From an uncultured Clostridia bacterium (GTDB taxonomy: Bacteria; Bacillota; Clostridia; Lachnospirales; Lachnospiraceae): a stretch of 64,000 bases of DNA. This document shows, piece by piece, positions 42,522 to 50,570 of this stretch. Every line of letters begins with the position of its first letter. Position 1 is the first letter of the stretch. A program made the position numbers and the translations under genes. Location: positions 1 through 64,000 of the forward strand of contig CANRWA010000014.1 in NCBI GenBank assembly GCA_947643415.1. The letters run 5' to 3'. The notes beneath the pieces are model-generated. The model did not search any database. It saw only the letters and a list, made by a program, of their open reading frames with translations, and was not told where the DNA came from.

Positions 42522-42812
42522 TCAATGATGCAACACATACGTATCATGTTTTTTTATTATAGTAATTGCCTGTTTCACCGTATGGGTACCACACTGTCTG
42601 TGATAATAAGCCACATCTCTTGTATGCTTATGGTATAAAATAATTGAGTAATTGCCTGTACGTTGTTTTATTATAATCCATTGATGCCCTGTATTCCGTG
42701 ATCTAAGTTCATAATATCTATCCGTGATTCGCAAAACCTCGAAATAAATATCTTTAAGACTTTTCCTTTCATCTTTAGTCCATATAATTCTTCTTAATAT
42801 TTCATGTTCCAT
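42522..42812 (-). CDS. hypothetical small basic protein
   Basis: 96 residues, basic, rich in Tyr, His and Ile: RNTGHQWIIIKQRTGNYSII then YYHRQCGTHTVKQAITIIKK. The beta-hairpin-plus-helix pattern recalls small nucleic-acid binding folds, but no family is recognised. The ATG at 42812 overlaps the end of the upstream gene, suggesting a two-gene unit. AT-rich; lies between the Septu pair and the Tad locus. Confidence 0.5.
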   Translation of the reverse strand: MEHEILRRIIWTKDERKSLKDIYFEVLRITDRYYELRSRNTGHQWIIIKQRTGNYSIILYHKHTRDVAYYHRQCGTHTVKQAITIIKKHDTYVLHH

Positions 42813-43122
42813 ACTTTTTTCTCCAAGCACTTTGCTTTCCCCTGATTTCGTGTTTAAACCGATAATATGAATACAAATTCCACAAATTCGCCATTATTGA
42901 AAAATCTTTTCTATAAATAAATCTCATTCTCAGAGGTACTTGTTGCTTCTGACACCAACCATAAATATCTTTCATCATCATCTTTTCTCCATTATTGATC
43001 CGATTGATAAGAATATTTTTCTTGTATTCATCTAATCCGACTCTAAATAATAAGTAGAATAAGACGTTATAGTACCCAACTAAGATAACTTCGCTACTAC
43101 CTTCTTTTTCCATGTACGCCAT
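42802..43122 (-). CDS. hypothetical small protein next to the truncated pilin gene
   Basis: 106 residues. A hydrophobic N-terminal third (VILVGYYNVLFYLLFRVGL) is followed by a basic, aromatic C-terminal half. No family recognised. The upstream signal is GGAAAGGTGGAAAGTGTGC. The gene lies 50 nt past the end of the broken flp1 gene, so it is the first island gene after the junction. It may be transcribed by read-through from the Tad operon. Confidence 0.5.
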   Translation of the reverse strand: MAYMEKEGSSEVILVGYYNVLFYLLFRVGLDEYKKNILINRINNGEKMMMKDIYGWCQKQQVPLRMRFIYRKDFSIMANLWNLYSYYRFKHEIRGKQSAWRKKYGT

Positions 43123-43173
43123 GCACACTTTCCACCTTTCCCTGTATTTATCGTACTATTTATCCACATATTC

Positions 43174-43293
43174 TTACGCCATACACCTTATACCCACCCC
43201 ATAATAGGGGGTGAATATTCCCACAAGGATCAGTATGATCTCCACCACACCAATAGCATCTTCTTCCTTCAAAAACATTTTTACCTCTTCCAT
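43174..43293 (-). pseudogene. flp: truncated Flp1-family type IVb pilin
   Basis: 39 codons. MFLKEEDAIGVVEIILILV is the exact Flp1 prepilin signature: charged leader, Gly-Val-Val-Glu after the cleavage site, start of a hydrophobic helix. Intact clostridial Flp1 continues with about 20 more hydrophobic residues and a FK.Q tail. Here the sequence switches to GIFTPYYGVG and stops, and no other frame restores the helix. The good ribosome site (AAAGGGG) and 17-nt spacing after tadC show that it belongs to the Tad operon. The break marks the junction with the AT-rich island. Confidence 0.7.
43195..43214. repeat. small inverted repeat at the flp1 junction
   Basis: CACCCC-ATAATAGG-GGGTG lies exactly where pilin similarity stops. 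It may be the element terminus or only a hairpin; no matching copy was seen at the far end of the window. Confidence 0.3.
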
Positions 43294-43309
43294 GTCAAAA
43301 ATCCCCTTT

Positions 43310-44665
43310 CTATAATGTCATAAAAGCTGGAACCATTATGATCCCCATCACCAGTCCCAACATCACAATCATGGGAAACAGCAGCTTCGTTCCCGCTGTC
43401 TCTCCCATTTGGAGCACCCGCTGGCGGCGCTGCTCCATTGCCTCAAGTGCCTCCTGTTCCAATAGCTCCAGAATCCCCTCTGCCCCTTTTTTCAGGTTCT
43501 GGGTAATCACAGACGAAAAACGCAGATAAGGCATCAGCCGGCATTTCTTTCCAAAATTCTCCACCGCCCTTCCTTCTGATATGCCATCCTTCATTTCCTG
43601 CATCATAATACAGAGTTCTTCATATACATAGTGAATTCCCCCTCCCTCATCCCGGTTTCTCTCATATTCATATGCCAGCCGCTCCACTGACTTTCGGAAT
43701 GTCATTCCGGCTCCAAGAAGCAGCATTACTTTATTTACGATACCCGGATAGTCCAGATACATCTGCTCTTCCCTTTTTGCGATCTCCTTTTTCTGCCCCT
43801 CATGCCACAATATCGGAAGTAGAATAATTACAACAAGAACCAGATACACCAATGTGTAATTCCTGCCCCCATCCTCCATATGGTAAGTCAGCTTTATACC
43901 ACCTGCTGATACCGGCAGTTCTACAATCGCTTCTGCAGCACTGTCTTTCAGAGTTTTCTTTAAAATATCTTTCACTTCCTGAACCTGCTGTTTCTCCAGG
44001 CTTAGCTCCGGTGGCATAAGATGGACATGAAAATAAAGGGTCTTTTTCCAGTTTTTCCAGGACGCTTTCAGCATAATATCCGTATCCACCCCCTCTTTGG
44101 GAATTTGGGCTGCCACCAGCTTTCCATCCTCCCGGATGTATTCCTCATCCCAAAACCAGTTTAATTCCATCTGTGTCTCTGGCAGTACTGAAAAAAAAGA
44201 TAAGGGTTTTATAACTTTATCCAGTGATTCATTTCCACCCCGAAGATGCTGTTCCCCATAATCCTGCAGCTTCCTGTCCAGTTCCTCTTTCTCTTCCTCC
44301 GTAAACTTCCTCTCTTTCAGGTTGAGGTGCACTTTCTTTTCCCATGTCCCGCTGTCACTGTCTCCGGCAACATGGATCTCCACAGAGGTATCTTCCGGCT
44401 GCCTTGTCAGATACCGCCCATCCCTGAGCAGGGAACTCTCTGGTTCTGACAGAAAACTAAACAGCCATGCAGCAATAGCTGCTGCCATCAAAATAAGAAA
44501 CACAGCCAGTCTCTTTCCCCAAAGCCGCTTCAGCGCTTTTTCCTTTCTTTCCCTGGGATATAACATTGCCACAAATTCATGGGAACTTCTCTCCCTGTAT
44601 AACAACTTATCCAGGTGCAGCCATTCCAAAACATGCCCTCCCCATTGCTGAATCTTATCCACCAT
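43310..44665 (-). CDS. tadC: TadC-like pilus assembly membrane protein with a large insert
   Basis: 451 residues. The C-terminal 190 residues are a type II secretion GspF/TadC domain (MLLLGAGMTFRKSVERLAYE, LLEQEALEAMEQRRQRVLQM) ending with a membrane helix. Before it are a membrane helix at about 50-70, a roughly 190-residue hydrophilic stretch, and another helix at about 275-292. Ordinary TadC is about 300 residues, so the soluble insert between the first two helices is unusual and would face outside. It pairs with TadB in the platform of the Flp pilus. The ATG has GGGAGGGG 11 nt upstream. Confidence 0.85.
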   Translation of the reverse strand: MVDKIQQWGGHVLEWLHLDKLLYRERSSHEFVAMLYPRERKEKALKRLWGKRLAVFLILMAAAIAAWLFSFLSEPESSLLRDGRYLTRQPEDTSVEIHVAGDSDSGTWEKKVHLNLKERKFTEEEKEELDRKLQDYGEQHLRGGNESLDKVIKPLSFFSVLPETQMELNWFWDEEYIREDGKLVAAQIPKEGVDTDIMLKASWKNWKKTLYFHVHLMPPELSLEKQQVQEVKDILKKTLKDSAAEAIVELPVSAGGIKLTYHMEDGGRNYTLVYLVLVVIILLPILWHEGQKKEIAKREEQMYLDYPGIVNKVMLLLGAGMTFRKSVERLAYEYERNRDEGGGIHYVYEELCIMMQEMKDGISEGRAVENFGKKCRLMPYLRFSSVITQNLKKGAEGILELLEQEALEAMEQRRQRVLQMGETAGTKLLFPMIVMLGLVMGIIMVPAFMTL

Positions 44666-44696
44666 ATGCTTACCATCCCCTCCCTTTTTCTTTGCA

Positions 44697-45446
44697 TCAG
44701 CTTTGGCATACTGTCTTCATGATCGCCTTGCTCCACATGACAGCAGCGGCATAGACTAACAATGCTGCCGTCATAAACAGCCTCCCCGCCAGTCCATGAT
44801 ATAACGGTGCCAGGAAATCCGGTGAAAAAAGCTGCAGATACAGGATAATAAGAAGAGGAATCACCATCATACATCCGGCTTCCATTTTCTTGCCCGCAAC
44901 CGCCGTCTGTATCTCCCTCTCAATCTCCACCTTCTCTGAGATGTTATCCGCCGTACGCTTCATCACTTTTACAAGATTTCCCCCACTTCTCCTGGCGGTG
45001 GAATAAATCTGGGCAAATGTAATAATATCCTCCACCGCACTCCGTCTCCCGAGATCCAAAAGCAGCCCGTCCAACGGCTCATGAAGAGTAAGCTTCTTTC
45101 GGATCTCCCGCAGTTCCTGCAGCATCATCGTCTCTCTGCCATACATAAGCTGCAGATCCCTGTATGCCTCTGATACAGCATTTTCCATCGAATACCCTGC
45201 TGTCATAGCCGATACAAAACTATCCATGGCATCCTTGAATTCAAGCATCAGAGTCCATCTCTGCCCTGATGCCAGCATCCTTTTCTGATACATTAGATAG
45301 AGAACACCTCCCACCATGGATGCCGGCAGGCAGAAAATAATATTTCGGTAGAACAGGAAAAAAATAAGAAAACTTCCTATGGCACCACTTATGCCATATC
45401 TTATCAATTCCTGCCTTGTAAAGTGATATACACTGTAATCTTTCAT
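44697..45446 (-). CDS. tadB: TadB-like pilus platform protein
   Basis: About 249 residues. Membrane segments are at about 20-55 (two), about 190-210 and about 215-240. The GspF-like cytoplasmic part includes LLDLGRRSAVEDIITFAQIY and RRSGGNLVKVMKRTADNI, typical of TadB. It forms the inner-membrane platform with TadC above the TadA ATPase. The ATG at 45446, 5 nt from GGGGGTG, is preferred to the one at 45470 that overlaps tadA. Confidence 0.88.
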   Translation of the reverse strand: MKDYSVYHFTRQELIRYGISGAIGSFLIFFLFYRNIIFCLPASMVGGVLYLMYQKRMLASGQRWTLMLEFKDAMDSFVSAMTAGYSMENAVSEAYRDLQLMYGRETMMLQELREIRKKLTLHEPLDGLLLDLGRRSAVEDIITFAQIYSTARRSGGNLVKVMKRTADNISEKVEIEREIQTAVAGKKMEAGCMMVIPLLIILYLQLFSPDFLAPLYHGLAGRLFMTAALLVYAAAVMWSKAIMKTVCQS

Positions 45447-46690
45447 ATCTGCACCCCCGATCTCTGACATTTTTCTACTGACTGAAGCTGCCTGCCTGTA
45501 CTTTTTAATTCGCCCACCACCTGTCCTTTTCTCTCCCCTTCCTCCTGAAATACATAAAGGGGAAATAACTGAATCCTCCCTTCTGCCACTTCTCCGACTT
45601 CACTGATCTCCAGTACCTTCCGTGATCTGTCACGCAGCCGCCCCAGATGTACCACCAGATCGATCCCCGATGCAATCTGATGCCGGACCGCCCCCAGTGG
45701 GATATCCAGTCCCATCAGCACCAGCGTTTCCAGACGGTTCAGCATATCAGCAGGGCTATTGGCATGCCCGGTAGACAGGCTTCCATCGTGCCCGGTATTC
45801 ATCGCACTGAGAAGGTCAATGGCGGCAGAATCCCGGATTTCGCCGACGATTATTCTGTCCGGGCGCATTCGTAAAGCACTTTTCACCAGATCCCGTATCG
45901 TTATCTGGTTCTTGCCTTCCACATTGGCATTCCGGGCTTCCAGACGCACCAGGTTGTCAATATCCTGTATCTGCAGCTCTGCCGAATCTTCTATCGTTAT
46001 CACTCTCTCATTATGGGGAATAAAATTCGACAAAATATTAAGAAATGTTGTTTTTCCGGCTCCTGTACCTCCCGATATAAATATATTGTACCTCGCCTCT
46101 ACCATTTTCCGCAAAAATATCTCCACCTCCTCTGTAACCGCCCCCATCTGTATGAGCTTTTTCATGGTCAGAGCCTCTTTGGGAAATTTCCGTATGGTGA
46201 TCACCGGTCCCTCTATGGCAATGGGCGGCACGACGATATTTACCCGGGAACCGTCAGCCAGTCTGGCATCCAGTATAGGATTGGATTCATTGACGATCCT
46301 GTTACCGGCAGATGCAATCTGCTGAGCAATATCCTCCAGCCTCCCTTGATGTTCAAAGGTAAGCCCTGTCTCCACCAGCCTCCCCTCTTTTTCTATAAAT
46401 ATGTGGTCTGGCCCATTTACCATGATCTCTGTGATCTCCTCATCTTCCAGAATATCCTGCAGGACATCCATCTTACGTATCGAGTTAAAAACCATGCGGC
46501 GCAGATCTCTCTTTTCCTCAAGCCGTATATATGTCTCTCCTGCTGCCTCTTCGATCTCTCTCTCAATCCGCTCCCTCAGTTCACTGTCGCTGATCTCAAT
46601 ACCTGCAGGTATTTCCTCTACAACGCGCTTTCGTATCTGCCTCCTCTTCTCATCCAAAGTCTTCCATGATGTAATCAACTCCTTTTTCAC
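45443..46690 (-). CDS. tadA: TadA/CpaF secretion ATPase
   Basis: 415 residues. Walker A is FISGGTGAGKTTFLN (about 205). The downstream Asp/His boxes RPDRIIVGEIRDSAAIDLL and MNTGHDGSLSTGHAN are diagnostic for VirB11/CpaF ATPases. It powers Flp pilus extension and retraction. The start is a GTG two bases from GGAAGGGG; its 5' end overlaps tadZ by 41 bp. Confidence 0.95.
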   Translation of the reverse strand: MKKELITSWKTLDEKRRQIRKRVVEEIPAGIEISDSELRERIEREIEEAAGETYIRLEEKRDLRRMVFNSIRKMDVLQDILEDEEITEIMVNGPDHIFIEKEGRLVETGLTFEHQGRLEDIAQQIASAGNRIVNESNPILDARLADGSRVNIVVPPIAIEGPVITIRKFPKEALTMKKLIQMGAVTEEVEIFLRKMVEARYNIFISGGTGAGKTTFLNILSNFIPHNERVITIEDSAELQIQDIDNLVRLEARNANVEGKNQITIRDLVKSALRMRPDRIIVGEIRDSAAIDLLSAMNTGHDGSLSTGHANSPADMLNRLETLVLMGLDIPLGAVRHQIASGIDLVVHLGRLRDRSRKVLEISEVGEVAEGRIQLFPLYVFQEEGERKGQVVGELKSTGRQLQSVEKCQRSGVQI

Positions 46691-47690
46691 CCCCTTCCAA
46701 TATCCTTCTCACACATTCCATCTTCTGCCCATGATCCGCCAGTTCTTCCAGGTCTATATTCTCCCACTCTGCTCCTGCAAGAGCAAAATCCTCTGGCTGC
46801 ATAATATATTTTGTCCGCGCCGGCAGATCATCTTTGTGCTCTGTCTGGCAATACCTCTGGAATACCATGCGCTGAGCTCTCCCGATCACCCCCTCTGCCT
46901 GAAGAAACAAGACCTTATCTGCCTGTTCCATCAGATCCAGAAAATATTCATATATCTGCCCCATCTCCACAATAATGTTGTCATACCCGCACTCATCCTT
47001 TAACCTATGCAGAAAATGCTCCCATTCCTGTGGACGGCAGTCCAGCAGATCTTTATAATGTGCCAGCGGAGGAAGCATATCTGCTTTGCCAAATCTCCGG
47101 ATAAGTTCATCCACCCGATCGGCAAAACCTTCCTGTTCCAGCATAAATAAAAGCTCCCCCATACCTCTGGGCACATCACCAGCCGCCTCATTCAGTTTTT
47201 CACCAGAATATACCGGAAATCCCGAAAGCTGAAGATACAGGCATCTTCCCCTCTGCGCCATATACTGTGACAACAGAACCGACAGTTCTGTCGCTCCGGC
47301 AGCATCCGGCGAAAAGACAACATATACTTCTTTTTTTAAACCCTGTCCTTTCTGGCCCTGTTCTTTCTTCCTCCCAGGTTCCAGTTTTAGCTGCCATAGA
47401 AGTTCCTGATAGATGTTCTCAGCCTTCTGGAACTGAAAGATCTTTCCCAGTCTCCTGCCCTGTTTATTGGATAAATGAATCACCTTGCGTTTCCCGTCCC
47501 CGTATATGGCAGGATCATCTGTCAGGACAACCAGCTCACTGGATTCTGTCCCTGTCCGGAACTCTATCTTACTTTTTGCTGTCACTAACTCCGGATGCAG
47601 GCCAGGATTCTTTTTCTGCACCAAAAAGCGGAGCAGGCGTTTTCCATATTCTGCATCTTTCAGGTAGAGCAGCAGAGTTACATCTTCTAT
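46650..47690 (-). CDS. tadZ: TadZ/CpaE-like pilus localisation protein
   Basis: About 346 residues. An N-terminal receiver-like part is followed by a MinD/ParA-like domain with a degenerate P-loop (VVFSPDAAGATELSVLLSQY), as in TadZ proteins that position Tad complexes. From the TTG at 47624 the protein lacks its first strand; in-frame upstream sequence (DVTLLLYLKDAEYGKRLLRF) completes it. The only start well spaced from GGGGGG there is AUA at 47690; a stop lies just upstream. I extend on that basis; 47624 is the conservative start. Confidence 0.78.
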   Translation of the reverse strand: MEDVTLLLYLKDAEYGKRLLRFLVQKKNPGLHPELVTAKSKIEFRTGTESSELVVLTDDPAIYGDGKRKVIHLSNKQGRRLGKIFQFQKAENIYQELLWQLKLEPGRKKEQGQKGQGLKKEVYVVFSPDAAGATELSVLLSQYMAQRGRCLYLQLSGFPVYSGEKLNEAAGDVPRGMGELLFMLEQEGFADRVDELIRRFGKADMLPPLAHYKDLLDCRPQEWEHFLHRLKDECGYDNIIVEMGQIYEYFLDLMEQADKVLFLQAEGVIGRAQRMVFQRYCQTEHKDDLPARTKYIMQPEDFALAGAEWENIDLEELADHGQKMECVRRILEGGEKGVDYIMEDFG

Positions 47691-47735
47691 GTGAATCCCC
47701 CCTCATAAAGAACTATTAACAAACCATAACAGTCC

Positions 47736-48248
47736 CTAATAGGCACAGAAAAGTGCTGCAAGAGAAATTGCTACCGCAAAAGGTATGATCCCATCATCAC
47801 CTTCCTGTCCTCTGTCATAATATTTTGTAATACGTTTTTCCTGTACACAGCAGGATACAAAATTGAATAATCGCCGAAAACGGCTTCTGAAATTATTTCG
47901 TAGAATCATTTTGCCGATTGCCATTGCAGCTCCCAGAAACAGGGATGCCACCATGATCGAACAAAGCAGACGCAATCCGACAAAACTTCCGATCACTGAA
48001 AACATCTTGATATCGGATGCCCCTATCATACGGCACCGATATAAGGTAAAACAAAGAATAACGGGAATGGCCATTCCCAATAGCCAGGGTATGATTCCAT
48101 AGAATCCCTGTAATGTAATATGCCTGAATAGGCTAAATAGAATTGCTGGCACAATGAGGGCATTTGGCACTCTGTACCATGAGATATCACACATTGAGGC
48201 AATAACGAGGACGAGAAACAAAATTTCCCGTTCTGGGATAAGCCCCAC
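47736..48248 (-). CDS. tadV: prepilin peptidase (TadV/CpaA, family A24)
   Basis: 170 residues, several membrane helices. The two aspartates of A24 peptidases are in SMCDISWYRVPN and GASDIKMFS. It cleaves and methylates Flp prepilins. The GTG at 48248 lies on top of the AGGAGG signal; AUC three codons later is ideally spaced, so the true start is uncertain. It opens the Tad operon, behind a good sigma-A promoter. Confidence 0.85.
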   Translation of the reverse strand: MGLIPEREILFLVLVIASMCDISWYRVPNALIVPAILFSLFRHITLQGFYGIIPWLLGMAIPVILCFTLYRCRMIGASDIKMFSVIGSFVGLRLLCSIMVASLFLGAAMAIGKMILRNNFRSRFRRLFNFVSCCVQEKRITKYYDRGQEGDDGIIPFAVAISLAALFCAY

Positions 48249-48271
48249 CTCCTAGTTGTGATGTGCTTATC

Positions 48272-48300
48272 ACATTATCACACACTTTTTTGCTTGTCAA
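48272..48300 (-). promoter_or_regulatory. sigma-A promoter of the Tad operon
   Basis: -35 TTGACA (48295-48300), 17-bp spacer, -10 TAATGT (48272-48277). A TGTGAT/ATCACA dyad just downstream of the -10 (about 48255-48276) could be an operator. Confidence 0.6.
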
Positions 48301-48383
48301 CACTTTTTTTCCAGATTCATTATACCAATTTCTGCATAAGATAGTAATAAATGGTCAATACTTTCCAGAAAAGGAGGGTTTTT

Positions 48384-48593
48384 ATGGGTTCGAGAAAAAA
48401 AAATCCCATGACAATGGCACGGGAAAACTTAATCAAAGAAATAGAAGATTTAAATCAGGCTCTGGAGACAGCAAATTCAAATTTTGAAAATGTCTGTGAT
48501 CCAGATCTTATCGACAGCTACATCTATGAGATGAACGCCATCTCTTTCCGTTACCGGTATCTTTTGAAGCAGATGCGCAAATTAGAAGCTTAG
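48384..48593 (+). CDS. YaaL/DUF2508 family protein
   Basis: 69 residues. IKEIEDLNQALETANSNFEN and CDPDLIDSYIYEMNAIS, then YRYLLKQMRK, are the DUF2508 pattern. The family often sits near recA/recombination genes; role unknown. The ATG follows AAAGGAGGGTTTTT; upstream in-frame Met codons lack a signal. It is divergent from the Tad operon. Confidence 0.8.
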   Translation: MGSRKKNPMTMARENLIKEIEDLNQALETANSNFENVCDPDLIDSYIYEMNAISFRYRYLLKQMRKLEA

Positions 48594-48598
48594 CGCTT

Positions 48599-48626
48599 GG
48601 CGCCACCTGATCAGTCGTGTGGCGCC
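48599..48626. terminator. hairpin between yaaL and fliS
   Basis: GGCGCCAC (48599-48606) and GTGGCGCC (48619-48626), perfect. It lies 5 nt after the yaaL stop and about 20 nt from the end of fliS, so it may end both convergent transcripts. T-runs are weak. Confidence 0.5.
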
Positions 48627-48647
48627 TTACACTTAATATTATGCGCA

Positions 48648-49127
48648 TTACGCTTCAAAACCCCGGTTAAAATTCACTCCCACAGCAATCGTCTCATCCA
48701 GACTGTCCCTGCCATATGTGAGCCCAGCGTATATCTGCTGCGTATTCTCCATAACAGGTCCTGATTCATCCTGCTTTGCCATCTCACGGAAAGATGGCAG
48801 AAGACCCTTTAATACATCCGATGCGTGATCCAGCCTGTCGGCATCCCGCAGGGCGATCCCCTGACATAATTCACGATAAGCATAGATATACAGTTGGCGC
48901 AGATAATGCGAGATCTGGTATTTCAGATCCAGGCTGTGCAGCAACTCATCTACCATTCCTTTGGCGCGGTCGATCTCTTTCCGCGCCGCTGTTATGTCAT
49001 CCTTTTCAAGACAGGATTTGCCCTCTTCAATACTGGCAATCGCCGCATCATAGATGACAACTACTAATTCACTTCGGTTCGCCTGAGATACACGTGCAGC
49101 AAACTCCTGTAATCTCTCTTTCTCCAT
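48648..49127 (-). CDS. fliS: FliS-like flagellin export chaperone
   Basis: 159 residues, four-helix pattern: SQANRSELVVVIYDAAIASI, then helix 2 with ARKEIDRAKGMVDELLHSL, then YQISHYLRQLYIYAYRELCQ, as in FliS. It binds the C-terminal disordered region of flagellin in the cytoplasm and prevents early polymerisation. It directly follows the flagellin gene (about 15 nt). Confidence 0.88.
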   Translation of the reverse strand: MEKERLQEFAARVSQANRSELVVVIYDAAIASIEEGKSCLEKDDITAARKEIDRAKGMVDELLHSLDLKYQISHYLRQLYIYAYRELCQGIALRDADRLDHASDVLKGLLPSFREMAKQDESGPVMENTQQIYAGLTYGRDSLDETIAVGVNFNRGFEA

Positions 49128-49142
49128 ATCCTACCTGCCCTT

Positions 49143-50570
49143 TTAACCCTGAAGCAACTGCAGAATCGTCTGTGGCTGGTTGTTTGCCTGTGCCAGCATG
49201 GAAGTTCCTGCCTGAACCAGAACACTGTATTCTGTATATTTTGTCATTTCCTCCGACATATCCACATCCTCGATACGGGAACATGCCTCCGTGAGGTTCT
49301 GATGTATCGTATCCAGATTGCTCACTGCAGAATCCAAACGGTTCTGATATGCACCTAACTTGGAACGGATACTGGATACCTGATTAATAGCATCATTAAA
49401 TAACCGGATGGAAGCAGTAGACCCTTCCTGGCTGCACACATTACAGTTTTCGACATGCAGTGCCTTCGTTGTCACTGGCGGAACGGATATATCAATTGTC
49501 TGTCCCTCATTTGCCCCAATCTGGATCGCAATAAACCCGGCATCCAGCATAGTCACATTTGCTGCCTCGCCAGCCTCTGCCCCTGTCACATCAAAGATCA
49601 TCTGAAATCCATTTAGATCCGATACCTCTACACGTCCACCATCTATGAATACTGTAGCTGTACTGTTAAAACCAGAGGTAAAATCCAGTGTTACTTCTGC
49701 ATCTTTACCCGGCACATAGGAAGCCCCGTTAACTCCCAGCTTAGCTGCCAATCCTGCATTGTCTGTAGTCAGTTCAATCTTATAAGAAGCGCCATATAAC
49801 TTGGACACAAATGACAGATTTGATGCTGTGGCAAGGTCACATTCCTGTCCTGCCGCATCCACTGGAACACAGTCAATGTTCATCATCTCTGCATAATCAC
49901 GGATCTTTGCATAAATCTCCTCATAAGTCTGGCCTTCTTCAACTTTAATAATCTCTCCATTGAACTGGATCGTTCCTGCCTCTTCCTTTGTCACTACCTC
50001 TGATGGCGTAGCAAATCCCAGACCGCCTGAAACGAATGTTGCCTGTGTCGGTTCCGTATCCACCGTAAACGTATAAGTTGTCAGTCTCACCTCATCTGTA
50101 GCAGACACCAGCTTAACCCCCACATTGTCAGAAGAAGACTGTCTGCAGCAAGAGCCATCCAGTATCGTCATGGTATTATATTCTGTCTGTTCTGCTACGC
50201 GGTCGATCTCTGCCCTGAGGGAATCAATCTCTTCCTGTATCGCCTGTCTGTCCTCAATCGTCGTTGTTCCTGTACTGGCTGCCTGTACCGACAACTCACG
50301 GCATCTCTGCAGCATAGACTCAATCTCAGTCAGCGCTCCCTCCGCCGTCTGGATAAACGAAATCCCATCCGAACCATTCTGGTTGGCACGTTTCAGGCCC
50401 CTGATCTGTGCCTGCATTTTGTGTGCGATCGCCATTCCTGCCGAATCATCCGCTGCTTTATTGATACGGTAGCCAGAAGACAGCCTGTTCGTACTATCTG
50501 TCAGTCTCTTCTGTACTGTATTCAAGTTAAAATTAGCCCGCATCGCAGCTATATTGGTATTAATCTTCAT
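49143..50570 (-). CDS. fliC: flagellin
   Basis: 475 residues. The conserved N-terminal D0/D1 (MKINTNIAAMRANFNLNTVQ to the NTMTIL region) and C-terminal D1/D0 (SIRSKLGAYQNRLDSAVSNL, QANNQPQTILQLLQG) flank a 240-residue variable middle. Eight Cys are visible, in SCCRQ, NIDCV, QECDL, ENCNVC and elsewhere; most flagellins have none. The gene overlaps the end of the FliK/DUF6240-like gene by 11 bp, and a sigma-28-like promoter lies inside that gene. Confidence 0.95.
   Translation of the reverse strand: MKINTNIAAMRANFNLNTVQKRLTDSTNRLSSGYRINKAADDSAGMAIAHKMQAQIRGLKRANQNGSDGISFIQTAEGALTEIESMLQRCRELSVQAASTGTTTIEDRQAIQEEIDSLRAEIDRVAEQTEYNTMTILDGSCCRQSSSDNVGVKLVSATDEVRLTTYTFTVDTEPTQATFVSGGLGFATPSEVVTKEEAGTIQFNGEIIKVEEGQTYEEIYAKIRDYAEMMNIDCVPVDAAGQECDLATASNLSFVSKLYGASYKIELTTDNAGLAAKLGVNGASYVPGKDAEVTLDFTSGFNSTATVFIDGGRVEVSDLNGFQMIFDVTGAEAGEAANVTMLDAGFIAIQIGANEGQTIDISVPPVTTKALHVENCNVCSQEGSTASIRLFNDAINQVSSIRSKLGAYQNRLDSAVSNLDTIHQNLTEACSRIEDVDMSEEMTKYTEYSVLVQAGTSMLAQANNQPQTILQLLQG

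Noticed and set aside
43195-43214. Inverted repeat at the flp1 junction as a proven element end
   Set aside because: No matching copy or target-site duplication was found elsewhere in the window.
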